Source of the DNA: Candidatus Shapirobacteria bacterium UBA4809
Lineage (GTDB): Bacteria > Patescibacteriota > Microgenomatia > UBA12405
Direction: 5' to 3'
NCBI GenBank assembly: GCA_002402535.1
Contig: DHGB01000034.1
Coordinates: 1-10,557, forward strand
Length of the DNA: 10,557 nucleotides
In this document: positions 5,657-10,557 of the stretch, in pieces
Numbering within the stretch: the first letter of the stretch is position 1
How the letters are laid out: each line of letters begins with the position of its first letter
Program-made: the position numbers and the translations under genes
Notes under the pieces: model-generated
Database searches by the model: none
What the model was told of the DNA's origin: nothing
The model's input: the letters and a program-made list of their open reading frames with translations, nothing else

Positions 5657-5665
5657 ATTATAGCA
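5657..5665 (-). promoter_or_regulatory. perfect extended -10 of the carD-like gene
   Basis: TGCTATAAT is a full extended -10 (TG-N-TATAAT). Transcription should start near 5650-5651, which is the in-frame ATA codon itself and 2-3 bases before the ATT codon. Confidence 0.65.
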
Positions 5666-5682
5666 AAATAAAGCTAAAAATG

Positions 5683-5689
5683 GGAGGAG
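5683..5689 (+). promoter_or_regulatory. Shine-Dalgarno-like GGAGGAG touching the start codon
   Basis: This is the only strong Shine-Dalgarno-like sequence before a gene in the window. It abuts the ATG at 5690 with no normal spacing. The in-frame GTG at 5705 would be 15 bases away, which is too far. The start is therefore not settled by it. Confidence 0.4.
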
Positions 5690-6277
5690 ATGATATATTT
5701 AAGTGTGAAAATAGATAGAATTGTTTTAGGAATTACGGGGACAAACGGAGCAGGTAAAGGGACTATTGTTGATTTTTTAGTTAAGGAAGAAGCCTTTGAA
5801 CATTTTAGTGCCAGTGGACTAATCACTGAGGAAATAATAAAGAGAAAGATGCCGGTTAATAGAGAGATGATGATTATGGTGGCAAATGATTTAAGGACAA
5901 AATTTGGGTCAGGTTTTATTGTAGAGGAACTACTCAGACGAGCTCAAAAGTGTCAAAAGAAGACAGTAATAGAGAGTATTAGAACCATAGGAGAAGTGAA
6001 AAAATTAAAAAATATTGGTGGCATACTTCTGGCGATTGATGCAGATCAAAAACTTAGGTATCAAAGAATTCTTCTGAGGGGAAGTAGCAAAGATATGGTT
6101 ACCTTTGAAGAATTTGCGGATCAGGAAAAAAGAGAAAAGGAGTCTGACGATCCAAATAAACAAAATTTACTCGCCTGTAAAAAGGCGGCGGATTATTTAA
6201 TAAAGAATAATGGGAGTATGGAAGAATTGCATAGAGAAATTGAAAAATTATTAGTTAAAATAAAGAATAATGAGTAA
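5690..6277 (+). CDS. P-loop kinase-like protein (dephospho-CoA kinase / dNMP kinase fold)
   Basis: This 195-residue protein has a Walker A loop GTNGAGKGT at 17-25 and the overall form of small nucleoside-monophosphate or dephospho-CoA kinases. A VIESIRTIGEV segment (about 93-103) resembles the Walker B/substrate region of this group, followed by an Arg-rich lid (YQRILLRGSSKD) and a conserved-looking SDDPNKQNL motif. Proteins of this type are frequent in CPR bacteria and archaea beside a deaminase. Overlap with the dCMP deaminase gene by 8 bases argues for a deoxynucleotide substrate (dCMP, dUMP or dTMP), but the substrate is inferred from context. The in-frame GTG at 5705 would give an N-terminus MKIDRIVLGITG, also plausible. 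Confidence 0.75.
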   Translation: MIYLSVKIDRIVLGITGTNGAGKGTIVDFLVKEEAFEHFSASGLITEEIIKRKMPVNREMMIMVANDLRTKFGSGFIVEELLRRAQKCQKKTVIESIRTIGEVKKLKNIGGILLAIDADQKLRYQRILLRGSSKDMVTFEEFADQEKREKESDDPNKQNLLACKKAADYLIKNNGSMEELHREIEKLLVKIKNNE

Positions 6278-6761
6278 TGATAAGTATGTTAGACCGAGTT
6301 GGGATGAATATTTTTTAGATTTAGCCGATGCGGTTTCAAAGAGAGCAACTTGTGATCGGGGGAGGAGTGGCTGTGTAATTGTTCGGGATAGAAGAATATT
6401 GGTCACGGGATATGTGGGAAGTCCAACTGGTTTTCCTCATTGTGATGAAGTAGGACATGAAATAAAAAGGACGGTTGAAGAAGACGGGAGTGTATCAGAG
6501 CACTGCGTGAGGACGGTACATGCGGAGCAAAATGCGATTTGTCAGGCGGCAAAGCTGGGAATTTCAATTGATGGAGCGACTGTTTACTGTCGGATGACTC
6601 CTTGTCGAACCTGTGCCATGCTTCTCATTAACTGTGGTGTTAAAAGAGTTTACTGTGAAAAAAAATATCAGAGCGGAGAAGAATCAGAAAAAATGTTTAA
6701 AAAAGTGGGAATTGAAATTAGCTATAAATATAATGAAGTTCAAAAATATACCAAAAAATGA
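6270..6761 (+). CDS. deoxycytidylate (dCMP) deaminase family protein
   Basis: Deaminates dCMP to dUMP, feeding thymidylate synthesis. Zinc and catalytic motifs are complete: HAE at 84-86 (His84 ligand, Glu86 proton shuttle) and PCRTC at 111-115 (Cys112, Cys115 ligands). The long insert between the first strand and HAE, with GSPTGFPHCDE (50-60) and EHCVRTVHAE (77-86), matches ComEB/dCMP deaminases rather than cytidine deaminase or tRNA deaminase. The 163-residue length is typical. It begins inside the upstream kinase-like gene (8-base overlap) and ends in an ATGA overlap with the HAD gene, so all three are translationally coupled. No own promoter or Shine-Dalgarno. Confidence 0.93.
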   Translation: MSNDKYVRPSWDEYFLDLADAVSKRATCDRGRSGCVIVRDRRILVTGYVGSPTGFPHCDEVGHEIKRTVEEDGSVSEHCVRTVHAEQNAICQAAKLGISIDGATVYCRMTPCRTCAMLLINCGVKRVYCEKKYQSGEESEKMFKKVGIEISYKYNEVQKYTKK

Positions 6762-7417
6762 TAGAGGCAATCTTTTTTGATCAAGATAATACTATTGTCA
6801 ATACAAAAGCGGTAGCTCCGAGGGCTTATCGACGAGCCATAGAATTTTTGGCCCAGAAAATGGAAGTAAAAGTCAGTAAACTCTGGAGAGAGTGGAGAGG
6901 AATAGTCAGAGAAAATAAAAATAGCCTTGATCCAAAAATCAGAAGCTTAAATTATTCATTTAATAAACTTTGCAAAAATAAAAAATGGATAAAAGAAGCC
7001 ATTGTTGGAATAGAAAAAATGCTTCACAAAGAGCTTGAGTTAAACCCAGGGACAAAAGAGTTTTTTAAAATTCCAAAAGGGGAAATAAAATATATTTTGA
7101 CGACGGAAGACTATCCTCATTTTATGAAAATAAAGATAGATAAATTTAAACTAAAAAATTATTTCGATTTAATTGTTGGAAACAGAGATATAGGAAGTAT
7201 GAAACCGAGTTTAAAATATTATGAAATCGCTTGGGAAAAATTTAAGCTAAATCCGGCTAAATGTATTTATATTGGGGATAAATATGAAAAAGATTGCGAA
7301 ATAGGGGCCAAGATGGGAGGAGTTACGGTGATTTTTGGAAATAAAGACAAAAGGGCGGATTTTCAGATTACAAATTTTTTAGAATTAAGCCAGATTATTA
7401 AAAAGATTGATATATAA
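6758..7417 (+). CDS. HAD-family phosphatase
   Basis: A 219-residue HAD hydrolase with all four motifs: FFDQDNT (6-12; nucleophile Asp8, acid Asp10), ILTTED (113-118; Thr115), MKPSLKYYEIA (148-158; Lys149) and YIGDKYEKDC (171-180; Asp174, Asp179). The helical cap between motifs I and II (about 15-95) marks subfamily I, like phosphoglycolate phosphatase or pyrimidine 5'-nucleotidases. The ATGA overlap with dCMP deaminase suggests a nucleotide substrate such as a dNMP, by inference. It ends 17 bases from the convergent 56-residue gene; no terminator is visible between them. Confidence 0.88.
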   Translation: MIEAIFFDQDNTIVNTKAVAPRAYRRAIEFLAQKMEVKVSKLWREWRGIVRENKNSLDPKIRSLNYSFNKLCKNKKWIKEAIVGIEKMLHKELELNPGTKEFFKIPKGEIKYILTTEDYPHFMKIKIDKFKLKNYFDLIVGNRDIGSMKPSLKYYEIAWEKFKLNPAKCIYIGDKYEKDCEIGAKMGGVTVIFGNKDKRADFQITNFLELSQIIKKIDI

Positions 7418-7434
7418 GTTTAACTATTGATATA

Positions 7435-7605
7435 TTAGTTACCACCACCACCGCGGTTTTGGGTCCTAAAAGCAGTGGAAGTGCGGGTGTTGAATTTAGG
7501 AAAAGTGGGCTTTTGAGTAAAGCTGGGGTTTTTAAAAGGAAGACGCTGATCAAAGGGCTTCGTGCTTTGAGGGGTGAGAAGAGTGTTTTTTTTATCATTT
7601 GCCAT
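7435..7605 (-). CDS. 56-residue basic, disordered small protein
   Basis: ATG at 7605 to TAA at 7435 gives 56 residues beginning MANDKKNTLLTPQ and ending RTQNRGGGGN. The middle is rich in Phe, Pro, Lys and Thr with spaced aromatics (PFDQRLPF, NPSFTQKPTFPKF), strongly basic, with no predicted membrane segment or cysteine; it looks disordered and possibly nucleic-acid binding. I know no family for it. It is preferred over the overlapping frame that starts at 7598 because a -10 (TGCTATTAT) lies 9 bases before this ATG and its composition is protein-like. It follows the EpmA-like gene by 21 bases on the same strand. Confidence 0.6.
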   Translation of the reverse strand: MANDKKNTLLTPQSTKPFDQRLPFKNPSFTQKPTFPKFNTRTSTAFRTQNRGGGGN

Positions 7606-7614
7606 ATTAATAAT

Positions 7615-7623
7615 ATAATAGCA
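7615..7623 (-). promoter_or_regulatory. extended -10 of the 56-residue gene
   Basis: TGCTATTAT (TG-N-TATTAT) ends 9 bases before the ATG at 7605; an overlapping TATATT (7617-7612) would end 6 bases before it. Either predicts no or almost no leader. It lies in the gap after the EpmA-like stop. Confidence 0.45.
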
Positions 7624-7626
7624 AAT

Positions 7627-8475
7627 TTATAGCAGTTTTAAAAAACGATCTATGCCGAGGCCGATTCCGGAAACTAAACCTAATTTAGAAGAAATTTTCG
7701 CAAAATTGGTGTCGATGGGGTGGGTCGGTAGCTTATTTTTTAATCGAAATTCTTTTTCATTGTTAAAAGATTTCAAAATAGATTTAGAATTAGTGTTTTC
7801 AGTACAGCCATTGGCAATTTCAAGACCGTTGATGTAAAGCTCAAAGCGCTTGGCAATTATTTGATTCGAAAACGAATTTTTACGGTGCTCGCTACCTTCG
7901 GGCTTGGCTTCGCCGGCGCGTTCGCTGCGCTCCGTAAAATTGTTTTCTTCACCTAACTTAGAAGATAAGGGGGTAAGAAAAGCGGGGTAGTTGGTGATAA
8001 AAACCCCGCCGTGGCGGGGTAATTTAGGTTCAATTTTATTGAGAAAATACTGATTGAAGTCTGGTTCATTATTGGGAAGGTTTTGAGGTAAAACAAAATT
8101 GGTAAATTCTATTTTTAGAAATTGATTAATAAATTTTTTGGTTGAAAGCATTAAATCTTGGTAACTTTTGCCAACTTCGTACCATTCGAGCATTAAAAAT
8201 TCGGGAGTGTGATTGGGTCCTTCATCTTCTAAATCACGAAAACAGTGAGAAATAGAAAAACAATTTTGATGGTTATTGGCTAAGAATTTTTTTAGAGCAA
8301 ATTCGGGAGAGGGGGGCAGATAATAATTTTGGTGACGATGAGTCCAAATGGTTTTGAAGGCATAAATATTGGCTTCAAGTGGAAGGGAAGAGTTGAGACA
8401 GGGTACTTCAATTTCAATGAAATTTTGGTCCCAGAAATACTTCCTAATATCTTTTAATAAATCAGACTGTGTCAT
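7627..8475 (-). CDS. epmA: EpmA/PoxA-like lysine ligase (class II lysyl-tRNA synthetase-like)
   Basis: This 282-residue protein is a class II synthetase catalytic core without the tRNA anticodon-binding domain, as in EpmA, which attaches (beta-)lysine to elongation factor P. Motif 2 reads CFRDLEDEGPNHTPEFLMLE (78-97), close to the EpmA pattern FR..E...HNPEF.MLEWY. The lysine-binding region is RFELYINGLEIANG (210-223) and motif 3 is GIGLGIDRF (270-278). Residues about 177-204, in the loop before RFELY, come from an inserted palindromic repeat, and PRHGG (153-157) comes from a GC-rich hairpin. No EF-P or EpmB gene is in the window, so the substrate is inferred. A TATAAT box ends 7 bases before the ATG. 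Confidence 0.82.
   Translation of the reverse strand: MTQSDLLKDIRKYFWDQNFIEIEVPCLNSSLPLEANIYAFKTIWTHRHQNYYLPPSPEFALKKFLANNHQNCFSISHCFRDLEDEGPNHTPEFLMLEWYEVGKSYQDLMLSTKKFINQFLKIEFTNFVLPQNLPNNEPDFNQYFLNKIEPKLPRHGGVFITNYPAFLTPLSSKLGEENNFTERSERAGEAKPEGSEHRKNSFSNQIIAKRFELYINGLEIANGCTENTNSKSILKSFNNEKEFRLKNKLPTHPIDTNFAKISSKLGLVSGIGLGIDRFLKLL
7868..7947. repeat. palindromic repeat element, copy 1 (in frame inside epmA-like gene)
   Basis: An ~80-bp GC-rich element whose ends are inverted repeats: GAAAACGAATTTTTACGGTG (7868-7887) against, on the other strand, GAAAACAATTTTACGGAGCG (7947-7928). The inner part is also GC-rich, with CGCCGGCG. It adds about 28 residues (around ENNFTERSERAGEAKPEGSE) without breaking the frame. 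The copy at 8496-8572 shares the ends. Confidence 0.85.
8003..8020. repeat. GC-rich hairpin in the epmA-like gene
   Basis: ACCCCGCC-GT-GGCGGGGT: an 8-bp perfect stem with a 2-base loop in an A+T-rich gene, encoding part of LPRHGG just before the VFITNYP strand. It looks like a second, smaller palindromic insertion. Confidence 0.7.
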
Positions 8476-8482
8476 ATATATA

Positions 8483-8488
8483 ATTATA
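8483..8488 (-). promoter_or_regulatory. -10 box of the epmA-like gene (leaderless)
   Basis: TATAAT ends 7 bases before the ATG at 8475. The palindromic element copy 2 lies immediately upstream and occupies the -35 region, where no consensus -35 is seen. Confidence 0.5.
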
Positions 8489-8495
8489 TAATACT

Positions 8496-8572
8496 GGTAA
8501 ACAAATTTTTGCGGTGCTCACGTCCTCGTACAAACGCCACTCGGATGATTGCGCTCCGAAAAATTGTTTACC
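8496..8572. repeat. palindromic repeat element, copy 2 (end of radical SAM gene)
   Basis: The ends are inverted repeats: GGTAAACAAATTTTTGCGGT from 8496 and, on the other strand, GGTAAACAATTTTTCGGAGC from 8572. It matches copy 1 at both ends (AACAATTTT-CGGAGCGCA and GAGCACCG-AAAAATT) but differs inside. It encodes the last residues of the radical SAM protein and its TGA stop, and reaches to within 8 bases of the epmA-like -10. Confidence 0.85.
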
Positions 8573-9468
8573 TCGTTTTTAAAATTACAAAAATAATCCG
8601 GGTCGGGACAGAGAGGGTTTTTTAGATAAATAGTGGAATAGTTTAAGAGTATTTTGGAAAGAGGATCGGAAAGAGAACCTATTGCTTTATTGGATTCACA
8701 GCAAGGATAAAATTTTTCATCTGATTGAAGTGAGAGCATAGCACAGCCAAAATTTTTTGGGGGATAAACAGGATAATTTTGACGAATATTTTTGACCTGA
8801 CGGGATGTTAGTGAACCGAGCCGGTCAGTTAAATAAGTAAAATTTATTTCTTTAGAACTATGGAGCTTTAGAGCTTTAGAAAGGAATTTTGGGAATGAAT
8901 CTCTATATAGATAAGAATCTTTAGTAATTAAATAAAAGATTTCAACGGGAAAGCCCAGTTTTAGGGCGTGCTTGACAAAATTTTTAGATTTGGCGAAATT
9001 TCCCCGACCTCGATTTTGATCGTGAATTTTTTGAGGTCCGTCAAAAGAGACGATTAATTGACAGTTTTTTGGGTCTTTAATTTTGCCGAGTTTATCAATG
9101 GTGCCGTTGGTGATAATGGTGATAAAAATATTTTGGGAAATTAAATTGTTCACGAGACGGGGAAAATTTTTGAGAGTAAAAACTTCACCGCCACAAAAAA
9201 TAATAGATTTAAGTTTTATTTCGCAATTCTCAACATAATTTTTTTTCTCCGGCGAGTCTGTTACCAGGCTCAATGTCGAAAAAAAATCATGTTTTCGAAT
9301 TGTTTTTAAATAATTATTGTAGCGTTTAATAAAACTTAAAATTTGCTTATTAGACAGAATGTTTTTCGTTTTTTTGGTATAACAATATTTGCAGTTGAGA
9401 TTGCATAACTCTAAAGGTGAAATATAAATATTTTCCAAAGAAAATATAATTTTTTTTGAAAGATTCAT
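8518..9468 (-). CDS. radical SAM protein with SPASM-like C-terminal cysteines
   Basis: This 316-residue enzyme carries the radical SAM cluster motif CNLNCKYC (Cys22, Cys26, Cys29), a GGE motif (93-95) for SAM binding, and SFDGP (141-145), typical of peptide- and protein-modifying members. The C-terminal Cys242, Cys256/257, Cys287 and Cys294 suggest at least one auxiliary iron-sulfur cluster as in SPASM/Twitch enzymes. The substrate is unknown. It lacks the lysine-aminomutase (EpmB) signature despite lying beside the EpmA-like gene. The last ~16 residues (NNFSER onward) and the stop come from the palindromic element copy 2, so the native C-terminus may have ended differently. It starts 28 bases after bL33 and probably shares its transcript; no Shine-Dalgarno or own -10 is seen. 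Confidence 0.88.
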   Translation of the reverse strand: MNLSKKIIFSLENIYISPLELCNLNCKYCYTKKTKNILSNKQILSFIKRYNNYLKTIRKHDFFSTLSLVTDSPEKKNYVENCEIKLKSIIFCGGEVFTLKNFPRLVNNLISQNIFITIITNGTIDKLGKIKDPKNCQLIVSFDGPQKIHDQNRGRGNFAKSKNFVKHALKLGFPVEIFYLITKDSYLYRDSFPKFLSKALKLHSSKEINFTYLTDRLGSLTSRQVKNIRQNYPVYPPKNFGCAMLSLQSDEKFYPCCESNKAIGSLSDPLSKILLNYSTIYLKNPLCPDPDYFCNFKNEVNNFSERNHPSGVCTRT

Positions 9469-9497
9469 TGAAGATTGAAGTCTGAAAATTGAAGATT
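9469..9497. repeat. short A+T-rich direct repeat before the radical SAM gene
   Basis: TTGAAGATT occurs at 9469-9477 and 9489-9497 with related TTGAAG/TGAAAATTG words between. It fills the gap between the bL33 stop and the radical SAM start and resembles the tandem repeat at 171-198. Confidence 0.5.
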
Positions 9498-9676
9498 TAT
9501 TTCAACTTGGTCGATTCTTTGTGTTCGGTATTCTTTTTGCACCAAGGGCAGTATTTATTGAATTTAAGCTTGTCAGGAGTATTCGTTTTATTTTTTTCAG
9601 TTAAATAATTTTGGGCACCGCAGACTGAGCAGCAGAGGGCGATTAAAATACGAGGAGTTTTTTTAGATTTGGCCAT
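9497..9676 (-). CDS. rpmG: 50S ribosomal protein bL33
   Basis: This 59-residue protein (MAKSKKTPRI start) is bL33, a zinc-ribbon protein near the E site of the large subunit. The family core is plain: CSVC (16-19), NYLTEKNKTNTPDKL (23-37) and KYCPWCKKNTEHKE (41-54); the four cysteines bind zinc, so it is the C+ form. An extra Cys15 precedes the first pair. The length is normal. It has its own promoter predicted to start transcription at the ATG, and the radical SAM gene follows 28 bases later. It is too short to appear in many gene lists. Confidence 0.95.
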   Translation of the reverse strand: MAKSKKTPRILIALCCSVCGAQNYLTEKNKTNTPDKLKFNKYCPWCKKNTEHKESTKLK

Positions 9677-9682
9677 GGAGCT

Positions 9683-9711
9683 ATTTTAATTGATGTGGCG
9701 GGAATTAGCAA
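9683..9711 (-). promoter_or_regulatory. promoter of rpmG (leaderless)
   Basis: TTGCTA (9711-9706, four of six to TTGACA), a 17-bp spacer and TAAAAT (9688-9683, five of six to TATAAT). The predicted start is at the A of the ATG at 9676. This is the best two-box promoter in the window and lies directly after the SGNH gene's stop. Confidence 0.6.
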
Positions 9712-9715
9712 TAAA

Positions 9716-10557
9716 TCAGTTCGTTATACCATTATCCTTGAGGCTTTTAGCTAGAGTATCGCAAAATAATTCAGCCCCTAAATTTGAGGGGTGAAGATTG
9801 TCGACAGAATCAATATAGTCATTATTACCATTTTCACCAAAAAGGCTGACAGAAAAAGTGTCAGCGAGAGGCAAATTATTTTTTTTGGCAAAGTTGATTA
9901 AATTTTGAAGATATAGTTTAATGGTGCTGGTTTTTTCTATTTTTTCGAGGGCAGAGAGGTGCATATTTTTTAGACCACTGGCAAAGCTAATTGAGTTTGG
10001 GGCAATGGTGGAAGCTAAGACTATTTTGGAGCTTGGAGATTTTTCTTTGATAAGATCGGTAATTTCTTGGAGTGATTCCTGGTGCTTTTCAATTCCTTTC
10101 TGGGAATTTCCAAAATTGTTGTAAGCAAAGGATTCGATCACAATTATGTCAGGAGAGAGGGAAAGAAGAGCGGGGTTTTCCTGGTTGAGATAGGTCGTTG
10201 TTTCAGTAAGACGTTTTATGACTGATTCAATGGTCGTACTGCCATAACCATATTTCAGGAGATTAAATTTAGTGCCTGGAAAATATTTATGGAGAGAATT
10301 TTGACAAATGTCTTCGGAGAGAGTGTCGATCATGGAATCGCCAACTAAAGCCAAGCTGACGACTTTTCCTTCACCACCGATGGGTGGCAGGGGTGAATAT
10401 TCAGTATTTTGACCGAGAATTTGAGGTGGGGGAGAGCTTATTTCGGTGTTGATGACAACAGGCGGAGAATGAGAGTAGTTACTTGGATTGTAGGCCTGAA
10501 GGAGCTGATAATAGAGAGGGAAAAAAAGAGCTGGCATATTAAAGAGAGCGGTATTTT
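9716..10557 (-). CDS. SGNH/GDSL-family hydrolase, 5' end possibly beyond window
   Basis: An esterase- or acetyltransferase-type SGNH hydrolase, probably acting on an ester in the envelope. With the ATG at 10537 it has 273 residues: a short hydrophobic N-terminus (ALFFPLYYQLLQA), a Pro-rich linker (about 17-55), block I LVGDSMID (64-71, nucleophile Ser68), a glycine block KYGYGS (95-100), block III around ESFAYNNFG (135-143), and block V DNLHPSNLG (246-254, Asp246 and His249). The frame is open to the right edge, with ALFN before the ATG, so the real start, with a full signal or membrane anchor, may lie outside. The linker holds a palindromic segment encoding SPLPPIGGEG (10370-10397). Substrate unknown. 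Confidence 0.85.
   Translation of the reverse strand, partial: NTALFNMPALFFPLYYQLLQAYNPSNYSHSPPVVINTEISSPPPQILGQNTEYSPLPPIGGEGKVVSLALVGDSMIDTLSEDICQNSLHKYFPGTKFNLLKYGYGSTTIESVIKRLTETTTYLNQENPALLSLSPDIIVIESFAYNNFGNSQKGIEKHQESLQEITDLIKEKSPSSKIVLASTIAPNSISFASGLKNMHLSALEKIEKTSTIKLYLQNLINFAKKNNLPLADTFSVSLFGENGNNDYIDSVDNLHPSNLGAELFCDTLAKSLKDNGITN
10370..10397. repeat. palindrome in the SGNH hydrolase linker
   Basis: TTCACC (10370-10375) pairs with GGTGAA (10392-10397), and CCACC-GATG-GGTGG (10374-10387) forms an inner stem. It encodes SPLPPIGGEG in the linker just before the catalytic domain, where an in-frame insertion would be harmless. Confidence 0.55.

Noticed and set aside
6759..6761. TGA recoded as glycine (code 25) as in some CPR lineages
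   Set aside because: TGA ends the dCMP deaminase, radical SAM and SGNH genes at sensible lengths, no gene contains an internal TGA, and no tRNA reading UGA is seen.
7398..7598. 66-residue minus-strand frame overlapping the HAD gene
   Set aside because: It overlaps the HAD stop region and the better supported 56-residue gene in another frame.
8518..9468. Radical SAM protein as EpmB (lysine 2,3-aminomutase)
   Set aside because: The cysteine motif CNLNCKYC, the SFDGP motif and the extra C-terminal cysteines fit SPASM-like enzymes, not the aminomutase family.
1..10557. CRISPR array, IS element, phage genes or rRNA
   Set aside because: No regularly spaced repeats, transposase or phage motifs, or rRNA-like sequence were found.

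Overview
The window looks like chromosomal sequence from a Candidate Phyla Radiation (Patescibacteria) bacterium, most likely of the Microgenomates type. The reasons are: low GC content, densely packed genes, almost no Shine-Dalgarno sequences, tRNAs without an encoded CCA end, short palindromic repeats inside reading frames, and CPR-typical genes (a multi-membrane GT-C-like protein, a dephospho-CoA-kinase-like P-loop protein beside dCMP deaminase, a type bL33 protein, SGNH hydrolase). The assignment rests on reading the sequence, not on a search. The code appears standard: the only Trp tRNA is CCA, no TGA lies inside a gene, and TGA ends several genes.

Layout. 1-2543 (minus): a lipoprotein of unknown function, a stem-loop, a family 2 glycosyltransferase and a GT-C-like membrane protein that runs off the left edge; this is a cell-surface block. 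2544-2904: a gene-free 361-bp stretch holding a GC-rich nested palindrome and two divergent promoters. 2905-3431 (plus): a RelE/YafQ-type toxin-antitoxin pair. 3449-5648 (minus): carD-like regulator, tRNA-Trp, tRNA-Ala, an IPP-isomerase-like Nudix protein and a GalU-type sugar nucleotidyltransferase. 5690-7417 (plus): a tight three-gene operon (nucleotide-kinase-like P-loop protein, dCMP deaminase, HAD phosphatase) that probably handles deoxynucleotides. 7435-10557 (minus): an SGNH hydrolase, ribosomal protein bL33, a radical SAM protein with C-terminal cysteines, an EpmA-like lysine ligase and an unannotated 56-residue protein.

Two threads are the most novel. First, several genes have a good -10 box only about 6-9 bases before the start codon, which predicts leaderless mRNAs. 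The carD-like frame has no ATG, GTG or TTG at all at its 5' end, yet a perfect extended -10 (TGCTATAAT) sits just before in-frame ATA and ATT codons. Second, a palindromic repeat of about 80 bp with long terminal inverted repeats occurs twice, 0.6 kb apart. One copy is an in-frame insertion in the EpmA-like gene; the other forms the C-terminus and stop codon of the radical SAM gene. Other palindromes lie in reading frames at 328-348, 8003-8020 and 10370-10397, so in-frame palindrome insertion may be general in this genome.

Functionally, GalU, the two glycosyltransferases, the lipoprotein and the SGNH hydrolase point to envelope glycan work. The carD/tRNA/bL33/EpmA-like genes are information-processing housekeeping. 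No phage, IS element, CRISPR array or rRNA was seen.
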